Assembly: GCA_020633315.1 (NCBI GenBank)
Contig: JACKDV010000009.1
Location: forward strand, 1 to 64,000
Reading direction: 5' to 3'
DNA from: Myxococcales bacterium
GTDB lineage: Bacteria > Myxococcota_A > Polyangia > Nannocystales > Nannocystaceae
Length of the DNA stretch: 64,000 nt
This document shows, piece by piece, positions 45,348 through 55,458 of this stretch. Every line of letters begins with the position of its first letter. The first letter of the stretch is position 1. A program made the position numbers and the translations under genes. The notes beneath the pieces are model-generated. The model was not told the DNA's origin. It did not search any database and was given only the letters and a program-made list of their open reading frames with translations.

Positions 45348-46186
45348 CGGCGGTCCGCTCCGATCACCCGCGACAGCGCGAGCTTGGCCGTGCTGCGATA
45401 CAGCCGCGGCGACAGCCGGCGCAGCAGCAGCGCGGGGTAGGTGGCACCCAGGGGGGTGGCCAGCGGGGCCCCGCTCCGCACCGCCCGCAGGATGTCCCGG
45501 GCCACCCGCTCCGGCGGCAGGCCGCGCTTGTCGTAGAAGTCGATCACCGAGCGCCGCCGCTCTCCCAGCGCGCCCTCGATGCGACCGGAGCGGATGATGT
45601 CGGTGGAGACCACGCCCGGGCACACCGCGGTCACCGTGATCCCGTGCGGGGCCAGCTCGGCCCCCAGCGCCTCGGAGAGCCCGACCACCGCGAACTTGCT
45701 GGCGGAGTAGGGGGCCATCGAGGGCAGGCCGATGAGCCCCGCGATCGAGGCGGTGTTGACGATGTGGGCCCCGCCGCCCTGGTCGATCAGCCGCGGCACG
45801 AAGGCATGGATCCCGTGGATCACCCCCCACAGGTTCACGTCGAGCACCCAGCGCCAGTCGTCGAGGCTGGTCTCGTGCACCAGCGCGCTGTGCCCCACGC
45901 CCGCGTTGTTCACCAGCACGTCCACGCGACGGTGCCGGCGGTACACCTCGGCCGCGAGGCGCTCGACCGCCTCGGCGTCGCGCACGTCCACCTGGTGGGC
46001 GTGCGCCTCGGGCCCCAGGCGCCGGGCCTCCTGCGCCGCCTCCTCGATCCGTCCCGCGTGGATGTCGACCAGGTGCAGGCGGGCGCCGTGCTCGGCGAAG
46101 GCCCGGGCGGTGGCGCGGCCGATCCCCGAGCCCGCGCCGGTGATGACGACGATGCGCTCCTTGAAGCGCTTGAAGATGCTGAGCAT
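45344..46186 (-). CDS. Short-chain dehydrogenase/reductase (SDR)
   Basis: Classical SDR of 280 aa. NAD(P)-binding TGAGSGIG at 16-23, LVNNAG at 91-96, catalytic Ser147 (NTASIAG), Tyr160 and Lys164 (YSASK), and PGVV. An acidic Asp41 at the end of strand 2 favours NAD(H). The C-terminal ~55 residues extend beyond the common core with an Arg-rich amphipathic stretch. Coupled by GTGA to the inositol phosphatase. The substrate is unknown. Confidence 0.92.
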   Translation of the reverse strand: MLSIFKRFKERIVVITGAGSGIGRATARAFAEHGARLHLVDIHAGRIEEAAQEARRLGPEAHAHQVDVRDAEAVERLAAEVYRRHRRVDVLVNNAGVGHSALVHETSLDDWRWVLDVNLWGVIHGIHAFVPRLIDQGGGAHIVNTASIAGLIGLPSMAPYSASKFAVVGLSEALGAELAPHGITVTAVCPGVVSTDIIRSGRIEGALGERRRSVIDFYDKRGLPPERVARDILRAVRSGAPLATPLGATYPALLLRRLSPRLYRSTAKLALSRVIGADRR

Positions 46187-46226
46187 GGCAGGTCGGGCGC
46201 GAGGCTAGCAGGCCCGGCCCCGCGCG

Positions 46227-47237
46227 TCAGTCCGAGGCCACCACGCGATTGCGGCCGAGCTGCTTGGCTCGGTACATCGCGGCGTCGGCCCGCTCCACCA
46301 GCGCGGCGCGGGGCTCGTGGGGGCGTCGCTCGGCCACGCCGATGGAGATCGTCACCCGCAGATCCGCGTAGGCGGGGTGCAGCACCGCCTCCTCCACCGT
46401 GGCCCGGGCGCGCTCGGCCACCTTGAGGGCGCCCTCGCGATCCACCTGGGGCAGCACCAGCAGGAACTCCTCGCCGCCGTAGCGCACCACCGCGTCGTCC
46501 GAGCGCACCGACTCGCCGAGGATCCGCCCCACCGCCTTGAGCACCTCATCGCCCACCGCGTGGCCGTAGCCGTCGTTGACCCGCTTGAAGTGATCGACGT
46601 CGGCCATCGCGACCGAGAGCGGCGAGGCCAGGTCGCCGCTGGCCACCCGCACCTCGGGGAACTCGCGATCGAAGCCGCGGCGGTTGAGCGCCCCGGTGAG
46701 GGGATCGGTGCCCGACAGCCGCTCGAGCCGCGCCGCCTCCACCCGCGGGGCACAGATCGCCGCCACCAGCACCGCGAGCTGCTCGTCGTGCTCGCCGAAG
46801 TGATCGGCCTCGGGGTGCACCGCGCTGAGCACCCCCATGCAGCGCGCCCCCGCCACCAGCGGCACGCCGAGGAACGAGCCCAGCCGGCGCGTGAGCTCGG
46901 GCTTGACCACGAAGCGGGGGTCGTCGCTGGCGTGCCCCGTGCGGATGGGCTCGGCGTGGGCGGCGATCCAGCCGATGAGCCCCTCGCCGAACACGAACAC
47001 CACGTCGCTGTCGGCGTGCATCGACTCGCCCGCGCGCACCACCGACAGCAGACGGGTGCGGGTGGGATCGAGCAGCCGCACGCTCACGTGGGGCACGTCG
47101 AGCAGCTCCGCGCTGCGCTCCACGATCCGCTGGAGCATCGCCTCCATCTCCTGGGGCTGCTGCAGCTCGCGGGCGAGCTCGGTGAGCTTCTCGAGCTGCG
47201 CGCTCATCATGGCCAGGGAGGTCTCGTGGGCGCTCAT
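46227..47237 (-). CDS. GAF-GGDEF diguanylate cyclase
   Basis: Protein of 336 aa. A GAF-like sensory domain (about 30-165) is followed by a GGDEF domain with an intact active site GGEEF (254-258) and an inhibitory I-site RSDD (245-248) the canonical five residues before it. It should make cyclic di-GMP from two GTP and be product-inhibited. The N-terminal coiled stretch (TSLAMMSAQLEKLTELARELQ) probably dimerises it. No phosphotransfer or membrane segments; it is a soluble sensor-cyclase. Confidence 0.94.
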   Translation of the reverse strand: MSAHETSLAMMSAQLEKLTELARELQQPQEMEAMLQRIVERSAELLDVPHVSVRLLDPTRTRLLSVVRAGESMHADSDVVFVFGEGLIGWIAAHAEPIRTGHASDDPRFVVKPELTRRLGSFLGVPLVAGARCMGVLSAVHPEADHFGEHDEQLAVLVAAICAPRVEAARLERLSGTDPLTGALNRRGFDREFPEVRVASGDLASPLSVAMADVDHFKRVNDGYGHAVGDEVLKAVGRILGESVRSDDAVVRYGGEEFLLVLPQVDREGALKVAERARATVEEAVLHPAYADLRVTISIGVAERRPHEPRAALVERADAAMYRAKQLGRNRVVASD

Positions 47238-47475
47238 CGTGGGCGCTGCATGGTCGCCGCATCGAGCCGGCCCTGGCCAGCGGTGGAATCCCCGAATTCG
47301 AAGGGGGTGGGCTCAGCCTCCCAGCGGGCACTGCCCCGCACCCGGGGTCGTGCCCGGGGCGAGATGCCGCGGGCTCCGTGAGGCGGGCGATCGTCCACGC
47401 CGTGAACCGAAGCCGGGGCACCGGCAACCAATGTCGATCGGGCTCGCTCGCTGCCCGCTCGCACGAGCCTCATGG

Positions 47476-48771
47476 CTACGCCATGGCCGAGTCGCCCAGC
47501 TCGTCCTCGGCCGGGGGCGGGCCAGACCACGGCTCGGTGATCTCCTGGTCGAGCTCGTCCGCCGCGTCGTCGGGCGGACCCGCGGGGGTGGCTGCGCGGT
47601 GGGCCATCGCCCGCTCGGGAGGGCGGGGGCGGAGGATCGAGCCCACCTCGTCGGCCGAGGTCGGGGTCACGCCGCGGGCCGACGCCGAGTCGCCCGCCAC
47701 CCACGGGGCGGTGGACTGCCCCTCGCGGAGGCGGGCGGCCAACGCGGCCTCGCGATCACGCCGACGCAGCAGCTCGTCGAGCCGCTCGCCGAGGCCGCCC
47801 ATCGACAGCAGCCCGGTGAGCCCCGAGTGCGGCACGCCGAAGCACTGGCGGTAGCGCGTCTCGAGCTGCAGCCGGCGGTTTCGGTGGCCCGGCCACGAGG
47901 CGAGGGTGGTGAGGGCTCGCTGCGCGGTGCGGAAGCGCAGCTCGGCGCGGGGCTCGAGCAGGCCGCGGCGCAGTTCCTCGAGCACGTCGGGGATCCGTCG
48001 ATCGAGCGGAGGGATCCCCTCCTCGAAGATCGAGGCGACCAGCGCCCCTTCCTCGCGGTGGGGATGCCGGAACTTCCGCCCGTCGAGCAGCTCGTGGAGG
48101 ATGGCTCCCACCGCGAACAGATCGGAGGCGGGCTCGGGGCGCCCGCGGGCCTGCTCGCGCGAGAGGTAGCGCAGCGTGCCCCGAAAGCGCGGGCCCGTGC
48201 CCTCGCCCATCAAGGCGAGCCCGGCGAGCCCGAAGTCCATCAGCTTGATCTCCCCGTGGGAGGTGATCATCACGTTGCGGGGGGAGATGTCGCGGTGGAC
48301 GATGCCGTGCTCGTGGCCGGCGATGCGAAAGCCATGGGCGTAGCCCAGCGCGTCGAGCAGGGCTCCGGTCACGTGCGCCGCCTCGGCGATCGACAGCGGC
48401 TGCCCCCGGTTGCTCCGCTGGGCGCGGCGACGGAAGGTGCCCAGGTCCACGCCGTCCACCCACTCCATGGCCATGTACAGCCGGCGCCCCACCGCGCCCA
48501 CGTCGAACACCGAGACGATGTTGGAGTGCCCGAGCATCATGGCCAGGCGTCCCTCGGCCACGAACAAGCGGCGGTAGCGGGCGTCCTCGGCGTGCTCGGG
48601 GCGGATCACCTTGATCGCGCACGGCTTGACCGCCCCCTCGATCCCGATGCGCGCCGCGGCCCACACCTCGCCCATGCCCCCCGTGCCCAAGCGATGCAGG
48701 AGCTCGTAACCCGCTCGACGCAGGCCGTCCGCCCCGAGCCGGGCGGCATCCTCGACGTCCATCCTCCGCAT
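47476..48771 (-). CDS. Ser/Thr protein kinase without membrane anchor
   Basis: Kinase of 431 aa. Glycine loop GTGGMG, Lys54 in AIKVI, HRDISPRN (Asp161), DFG (Asp179), then SREQARG in place of APE. The HRDISPRN variant is common in myxobacterial kinases. After the domain (about 275 on) comes a basic helical region (RRLQLETRYRQCFG, ELLRRRDREAALAARL) and a Pro/Ala/Asp tail. No membrane helix is seen, so it is probably cytoplasmic. ATG 48771 is chosen; an ATG at 48762 is almost as likely. Confidence 0.9.
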   Translation of the reverse strand: MRRMDVEDAARLGADGLRRAGYELLHRLGTGGMGEVWAAARIGIEGAVKPCAIKVIRPEHAEDARYRRLFVAEGRLAMMLGHSNIVSVFDVGAVGRRLYMAMEWVDGVDLGTFRRRAQRSNRGQPLSIAEAAHVTGALLDALGYAHGFRIAGHEHGIVHRDISPRNVMITSHGEIKLMDFGLAGLALMGEGTGPRFRGTLRYLSREQARGRPEPASDLFAVGAILHELLDGRKFRHPHREEGALVASIFEEGIPPLDRRIPDVLEELRRGLLEPRAELRFRTAQRALTTLASWPGHRNRRLQLETRYRQCFGVPHSGLTGLLSMGGLGERLDELLRRRDREAALAARLREGQSTAPWVAGDSASARGVTPTSADEVGSILRPRPPERAMAHRAATPAGPPDDAADELDQEITEPWSGPPPAEDELGDSAMA

Positions 48772-49213
48772 TGAAGACCACGATCCGGGGGGTGATCGCG
48801 TTGGCCGATCTAACACCACGGCGATGGGGTTGGGAATACCGATCGATGGGCCTTGGCCGGTTCGGCGTGAGCCACCAGTCGAACAATTTCGTGCTGCGAC
48901 TTTGCGGCCGGACTCGACGATCGTGCGTTCGTCGTCGCATCGACTGGCACTAACGACTCCAGGCCCCCATGCTATTGAGGGTCCAGTGAAGAGGGAAGTC
49001 TCGGTGTTGCAGTCGAGAAATCACACTTTCCGAGGAGGCGTCGTCGTCGGCCGGTACACGGTGAACCAAAATTTCAGGTCGTCGAAGCGTCGATTGTCGG
49101 ATCCTTCGATTCGTTCGGCCGATTCGCCAGAATCCGTGTGGGCGTCAATAGACCGCACCGGTACTCATTCACCCACTAACACGGCCGGATCCAGCGTGAT
49201 ATCAACCCGCGCC
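48772..49213. promoter_or_regulatory. Unusually AT-rich divergent intergenic region (442 bp)
   Basis: The longest gene-free stretch of the window lies between a kinase (minus) and an FHA-AAA+ regulator (plus). Its composition, especially 48880-49200, is clearly poorer in G+C than anything nearby apart from the IS. An open frame passes through but reads as random sequence with no good start. It probably holds the promoters and operators of both genes; no operator could be resolved by eye. Confidence 0.45.
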
Positions 49214-50494
49214 ATGACGGATACGGTGGATCGCACGGCCGCGACGACGCGGACCGAACGGACGGCCACGGTCGTTCGCAAGCTCAGGAGCCTGACGTTG
49301 CGCCGCCTCGATGGCCCCGATGCCGGGGCCACGCAGACCTTCACCGTCCCTCGGATCAAGGTCGGCCGCAGCCGGGCCTGTCACTTGTTCGTGGCCGATC
49401 CCTCGGTGAGCGCGATGCACTTCGAGCTGCGGATCCGGGGCGAGCACGTGGAGCTCCGGGACCTCGACAGCTCCAACGGCACCTTCCTGGGCGATCGCCG
49501 GGTGTATCGAGTGGAGCTGCGCCCCGGCGATCGCTTCAGCGCGGGGGAGGTGGGCTTCGAGCTGCTCGAGGCGGGCGAGGTGGAGGTCCCCGTCTCGGCC
49601 GACGATCGCTTCGAGGAGATGTGGGGCGACAGCCCGATGATCCGCGAGGTGTTCGCCCAGCTCGACGCCCTCGCCGGCGCCACCATCGACGTGCTCATCG
49701 CGGGCGAGACGGGGACGGGCAAGGAGGTCGCCGCCCGCTCGCTGCACCTCCGCTCGGGGCGCAAGGGGGCGTTCGTGGTGCACGACTGCGCGAGCCTGGC
49801 CCCCAACGCGCTCGAGAACGCCTTCGACGAGGCCGACGGCGGGACCCTGCTGCTCGACGAGCTGTCGGAGCTGCCCTCGGATCAGCAGCCCCGCCTGCTG
49901 CGGCTGCTCGACCGTCGCATGGTGCGGCGCGGCGCCGACTCCCGCGGGCGCTCGGTGGACGTGCGGATCGTGGCCTCGACCCGCGCCGACCTGCCCAAGC
50001 ACGTGGCCACCAAGCGCTTCCGCGAGGATCTGTACTTCCGGGTGGCGCAGGCGGTGGTCGAGCTGCCGCCGCTGCGCGAGCGGGGTGAGGACGTGGAGCT
50101 GCTCGCGGCCCACTTCGTGGCCGAGCTCGCCGGCCTCGACGGCGGTCGCTCGCTCGAGCTGGGCGACGACGCTCGGCATGCGCTCCGCGAGTATCGGTGG
50201 CCCGGCAACGTCAGGGAGCTGCGCAACGTGATCCAGCGGGCGGTGCACCTGGCCCGTGGCCCCCGGATCCGCGCGGCCGACCTCGCGCTCAGCGATCACG
50301 GCGAGCTGATGGGGCTCGAGGAATTGCTCGCGCTGCCGTACCGCGAGGCGCACAACCAGCTCGATCGCTACTATCTGCGGCGCATCATGGCGGAGACCCG
50401 CGGCAACATCACCCGGGCCGCGCAGCGCCTGGGCACCAGCCGTCGGGCGCTCCGCGAGCGGCTCAAGCGTCTCAACCTCTACTCGCCGGAGTAG
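49214..50494 (+). CDS. FHA-domain AAA+ transcriptional regulator lacking the GAFTGA loop
   Basis: Protein of 426 aa in the bacterial enhancer-binding family. An FHA domain (about 24-115, VGRSRACHLFVADPSVSAMHFEL) should read phospho-threonine made by Ser/Thr kinases. The AAA+ domain has Walker A GETGTGKE (164-171), Walker B LLLDE (about 212) and VRIVASTRADL. The C-terminal Fis-type HTH is NITRAAQRLGTSRRALRERL. The sigma-54 contact loop GAFTGA and its flanks are missing: only ~45 residues separate Walker A from B. It may not act with sigma-54. ATG 49214 begins just before the FHA. Confidence 0.9.
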   Translation: MTDTVDRTAATTRTERTATVVRKLRSLTLRRLDGPDAGATQTFTVPRIKVGRSRACHLFVADPSVSAMHFELRIRGEHVELRDLDSSNGTFLGDRRVYRVELRPGDRFSAGEVGFELLEAGEVEVPVSADDRFEEMWGDSPMIREVFAQLDALAGATIDVLIAGETGTGKEVAARSLHLRSGRKGAFVVHDCASLAPNALENAFDEADGGTLLLDELSELPSDQQPRLLRLLDRRMVRRGADSRGRSVDVRIVASTRADLPKHVATKRFREDLYFRVAQAVVELPPLRERGEDVELLAAHFVAELAGLDGGRSLELGDDARHALREYRWPGNVRELRNVIQRAVHLARGPRIRAADLALSDHGELMGLEELLALPYREAHNQLDRYYLRRIMAETRGNITRAAQRLGTSRRALRERLKRLNLYSPE

Positions 50495-50518
50495 CGATCG
50501 ACCGGGGCGGCCGGGTGG

Positions 50519-51055
50519 TCAGAAGCGGATCCGCAGCGCCAGGCCCCCCGAGGGGCGAGTCATCGTGGCCCAGGGGTGGAGCGTGAGCCGGGCGTGGGCG
50601 CGCTTCCACTCGAGGTAGTCCCGGCGAATGCGGACGCCGCGGGTGACGAGGAAGCCACCGGCCAGGCCCAGCACGCCCGCCACGCCGAACGAGAGCCCCG
50701 CCGCGATGCCGGCGTTGCGCCGGGGGTCGAGGGCGCAGGCGATCGCATCGCTACCCGCCGCACACTCCTCGGCCTGGCGCCGTCCCTCCACGATCTCCCA
50801 GCCGCCGCGTCCGATGAGCAGGGCCGAGGTCCCGAGCACCACCGAGCCGAGGGTCAGCTCGAGCACGCCCTGGCGGGCGCCGCCCTCCGAGCGCTCGAGC
50901 TCCTCGGCTCGTCGCTCCTGCCGACGCGTCTTGCCGCTCTGCCTCTGGGGGGTGATCTGGGTGGGGCCGTCCTTGCGCTTGGCCTCGGCGAGCCGGGGCG
51001 GGACCGCGATGGTCGCCACGGCCAATCCGACGAGCAGCGCACGGAGGGCTCTCAC
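50519..51055 (-). CDS. Exported protein with two-helix hairpin and RF tail
   Basis: Predicted envelope protein of 178 aa from a GTG at 51055: signal peptide ending LAEA, a basic/Gln-rich segment (ITPQRQSGKTRRQERRAE), then two hydrophobic helices separated by a Cys-containing polar loop (EECAAGSDAIACALDPRR), a basic segment, and a C-terminal strand ending SGGLALRIRF. That last arrangement matches 7466-8461 and 61015-61938, which differ at their N-termini. Convergent with the FHA regulator. Function unknown. Confidence 0.75.
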   Translation of the reverse strand: MRALRALLVGLAVATIAVPPRLAEAKRKDGPTQITPQRQSGKTRRQERRAEELERSEGGARQGVLELTLGSVVLGTSALLIGRGGWEIVEGRRQAEECAAGSDAIACALDPRRNAGIAAGLSFGVAGVLGLAGGFLVTRGVRIRRDYLEWKRAHARLTLHPWATMTRPSGGLALRIRF

Positions 51056-51222
51056 CGCCCCACGGTACCGCAGGACGGCGAGCGCACCGAATGGCAACGC
51101 TCGTCGCCCAACGGGGGCAAGCTGCAACACCCTCGAGCCCGTGGGGCCGGGGGTGGGCATGCATTTCCGGGGACTTATCCCGGCAGGCTCGGTGGCACCC
51201 TCGTTGCAGAACCAGGGGCACG

Positions 51223-51738
51223 ATGCTCACCATCGGCGGACTGCTCCTGGGGGCGGCACTCGGGGCCCAACCGAGCGCAACGAGCGCGACGGCGGTCGAT
51301 CCCCTGCTCGAGCCCTTTGGCTCGGCCCCGGTCCGCGTGGCCATTGCGGCGCCCACGGGCGGGCCGCGGGATCTTCGCGATCCCTTCGCCGACCCTGACC
51401 CGATCGCCGTCGAGCGCCGCGTCGTCGCCATCCACCGCGAGAGCGACGTGCTGCGTGATCCCTTCACCCCTCACGACCAGCCCCCGAGCGCCCCTCCGAC
51501 CCGAGCCCCCGAGCGCGAGCCCCTCGTCGCGCCCGCGCCCGCGTCCGTCGATGTGGCCGAGCCCCTCGTCGCGCCCGCGCCCCTCGTCGCGCCCGCGCCC
51601 TTCGTCACGCCCGCGCTCGCGCCCGTCGACGTGGCCGAGCCCCTCGTCGCGCCCGCGCCCCACCCGGCCCCGGCCCCGGCCCCCGAGACGGTCGCTCCGA
51701 GCCACGACGTCGATCTTCGCGATCCCTTCGTCCGCTGA
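51223..51738 (+). CDS. Low-complexity exported protein with LRDPF repeats
   Basis: Predicted 171-aa exported protein. After a short hydrophobic start it carries the motif LRDPF three times (DLRDPFA, VLRDPFT, DLRDPFV, the last at the very C-terminus) separated by an Ala/Pro-rich region made of EPLVAPAP repeats. The repeats are near-identical at the DNA level (51530-51670). A Pro-rich spacer tethering short peptide docking motifs is the simplest reading; the binding partner is unknown. Start ATG 51223; it is followed by the large lipoprotein gene. Confidence 0.65.
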   Translation: MLTIGGLLLGAALGAQPSATSATAVDPLLEPFGSAPVRVAIAAPTGGPRDLRDPFADPDPIAVERRVVAIHRESDVLRDPFTPHDQPPSAPPTRAPEREPLVAPAPASVDVAEPLVAPAPLVAPAPFVTPALAPVDVAEPLVAPAPHPAPAPAPETVAPSHDVDLRDPFVR

Positions 51739-51800
51739 GCGGCTCCGCTCGCCTCCCGATCGCTGCGGCTGGCGTGCATCGGGCGTGGTACCCATGGGCA

Positions 51801-54044
51801 ATGGTGACGCGAAGGATCGGGCTGGGGCTCGGGTTGGTGCTCGCGCTCGGCGGGAGCGTGGCGTGCAAGAAGGAAGAGGCCTCGTCGGACGACGGAGCGA
51901 CGAGCCCGTCGTCCGGCAAGGTGAAGAAGGGGCCTCCGCCGCGGCTTCGCACCGTGAAGCTCGACGAGATCGGCGATCGGCCCGGGTACCTCGCCGACGG
52001 CATGATCTTCGCGGCCGTCGAGGCGGGCGTGGCCCAGGACTTCCTGCGGCAGATGCCCCTGCCCGGCTACATGACCCGTGACCTGGCCGAGGCCCGCCGC
52101 GAGCTGGGCTTCGACCTGCTCAGCGACGACGTGCTCGAGCGCTTCGCGATCCCCAAGGACGCGGTGATCAGCATGACCCTCGGGCGACCGGTGGGGCTCC
52201 AGCACCTCGAGCCCGTGCGGACCGCGATCCGGGGCGACGATCACTTCTTGCGGACGGTGGCGCGGGTGATCTCCGAGCAGGAGGGCAACCGCTTCGAGAC
52301 CTACTTGAAGGAGCCGCTGCCCCCCGAGCCGCCGGTCGAGTGGGTGGAGCCGCTGCCTCCCGAGCTACCGGTGGAGGAGCTGCCGGTGGAGGAGCTCGGC
52401 AAGCCCATGGCCTTCTCGCCGCCCGAGGTGGAGATCATCGAGCCCGAGATCCCCGAGGAGATCCCCGGGGGTGTGCCGGGCGGGGTGCCCGGGGGTGTGC
52501 CGGGCGGGGTGGTCGGAGGCGTGCTGGGCATGCCCTACGACCCCGGGCCGGCGCCGCTGAGCCCCGCCGAGCGCAAGGAGGTCGACGAGCTGCTCGAGCG
52601 CGTGGATGCGATGGCGATGCAGCTCCACTTCCACATCCCCAGCGACGATCCGAGCAAGCTCATCGATCAGATCAAGCTCTGGATCTCGCCCTCGGACCGC
52701 TCCGAGGGCGATGCGCTGTGTCGCGGGCAGCAGACCGAGGTCTGCGCGACCTCGGGGCGCGAGCTGCTGGTGGTGCGCCGCGACGGCAAGGCGGTGGTGA
52801 TCGACCTGGTGGCGTTCAACCGGCGCAACGGTGGGGACGAGGCGCGCCGCGCCGCGGTGGCCGAGGCGCTGTCGGTCGGTCGCGCCGAGCTGCCCGCGCT
52901 CGACGACATGGCCGGGCACGCCAGCATCTACCTCGACGCCGAGGGCTTGGTCCGCACCTTCGAGGTCGAGCGTACGGCGTCGGCGGTGCGCAACCTCGAG
53001 TGGGACTTCGAGTCCCCGCGCGAGACGGTGGACCGGCGGCTGCGCGAGGGCGAGTCGCTGCGGCGCATGCTCGAGGCGCCGCGGCTGTTCGACGGCCTGC
53101 TCGCCAATGCCCACCACGAGCGCGACCGCACCCAGCTCCAGGTGACCTGGCCGCTGCGCGAGGGCCAGCAGGATCTCGCCGAGGAGGTCTTCGCCCCGCC
53201 GCCCCTGCGCGTGCCCGTGCCCACCGTCGACGCGCTCTGCGACGGCGCCCTGGCCTGCGCGCGCAGCCGGGGCCTGCCCCGGCCCGAGACCCTGGGCACC
53301 AAGCTCGGCCTCGGCGTGTACGGCAGCCCCCGCGCTCTCGACGATGCCTTCCGCGACGCCGACGAGACCGCCGCGGTGCTGCTGATGATCTCCACCTGGC
53401 CCAACGCTCTCGGCACCGGCTTGTGGCACCTGCCCGTGGGCGAGGCCCGGGGCGCCGAGGCGGCGCTGGTGCGCGGCGGCCTCGAGGCTCTCGGTCGGAT
53501 CCAGGGCTTCGGCCTCAGCCTGCGGCGCCTCGACGTGGGGCGTCGCTCGGTGCAGGCGGAGTACGCCGCCTACGCCCGCGTGCAGGCAGGCGACCTCGGG
53601 CTGGTGAGCACCATGCTCTCGATGGCCGAGATGCGGATGACGCCCACCACCGTCGACGGCGTGGACGGCAAGGTGATGATGCTGCGCGTCCCCGAGGATG
53701 ACCTGCCCGCGGTGCTGATGACCCGCGAGGACGAGGACGTGGTCGAGGACGACGACGGCAAGGAGATCCGCCACGGCTGGCTGACCGTGGTCGATGCCGA
53801 GCCGCGGCTGGGCTGGCTGCTCGGCCTGGCCACCGACGGCGGCGAGGAGCCGCTGATCTACGGCGAGATCCCGGACCTGTGGCGCTTCGTGGCGTCGGTG
53901 CCCGAGGCGGTGGACGAGCTCGGCTTCGCGCGCACCTGGGCCACCGAGCGCAGCTTCAAGGCCTCGCTGCACGTGGACGACGGCCAGCCCCACCTGTGGA
54001 TGGAGCTCGCGCTGGCTCGCAAGGACGCCGAGCAGGGCGGCTGA
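51801..54044 (+). CDS. Large predicted lipoprotein
   Basis: Lipoprotein of 747 aa. ATG 51801 gives a signal peptide ending GGSVAC (lipid-Cys22). A Pro/Glu segment (EPLPPEPPVEWVEPLPPE) and a Gly-Val-Pro repeat (PGGVPGGVPGGV, about 222-236) precede the main body. Blocks such as HASIYLDAEGLVRTFEVERTAS, ALGTGLWHLPVGEARGAEA and YGEIPDLWRFVASVPEAVDELGFARTWA suggest alternating helix and sheet, but no known family or catalytic motif is seen. It stands alone between promoters. Function unknown. Confidence 0.78.
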   Translation: MVTRRIGLGLGLVLALGGSVACKKEEASSDDGATSPSSGKVKKGPPPRLRTVKLDEIGDRPGYLADGMIFAAVEAGVAQDFLRQMPLPGYMTRDLAEARRELGFDLLSDDVLERFAIPKDAVISMTLGRPVGLQHLEPVRTAIRGDDHFLRTVARVISEQEGNRFETYLKEPLPPEPPVEWVEPLPPELPVEELPVEELGKPMAFSPPEVEIIEPEIPEEIPGGVPGGVPGGVPGGVVGGVLGMPYDPGPAPLSPAERKEVDELLERVDAMAMQLHFHIPSDDPSKLIDQIKLWISPSDRSEGDALCRGQQTEVCATSGRELLVVRRDGKAVVIDLVAFNRRNGGDEARRAAVAEALSVGRAELPALDDMAGHASIYLDAEGLVRTFEVERTASAVRNLEWDFESPRETVDRRLREGESLRRMLEAPRLFDGLLANAHHERDRTQLQVTWPLREGQQDLAEEVFAPPPLRVPVPTVDALCDGALACARSRGLPRPETLGTKLGLGVYGSPRALDDAFRDADETAAVLLMISTWPNALGTGLWHLPVGEARGAEAALVRGGLEALGRIQGFGLSLRRLDVGRRSVQAEYAAYARVQAGDLGLVSTMLSMAEMRMTPTTVDGVDGKVMMLRVPEDDLPAVLMTREDEDVVEDDDGKEIRHGWLTVVDAEPRLGWLLGLATDGGEEPLIYGEIPDLWRFVASVPEAVDELGFARTWATERSFKASLHVDDGQPHLWMELALARKDAEQGG
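52467..52516 (+). repeat. 12-base tandem repeats (PGGV coding)
   Basis: Four near-copies of a 12-base unit (CCGGGCGGGGTG type) encode PGGV repeats in the large lipoprotein. The pattern is elastin-like and may form a flexible, possibly length-variable linker. Confidence 0.8.
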
Positions 54045-54158
54045 AACGGCCGTCGGCCGCGAGCTGTAAGAAATCATCGCAGATCGGAATACATCGGAGC
54101 CCCGGCACGTCCTAGGTCCGGATCGCGGGGCCGATGGATCCGCGGTGGTTGGGGGGCA

Positions 54159-55382
<1,224 letters not shown>

Positions 55383-55458
55383 TCGACGGGGGCCTCCGTC
55401 TTGCACAGCAGGGTGCCCGCCTGCGCAGGTCGGAGCCCCGACCGGCCCCTCTCGTCCC

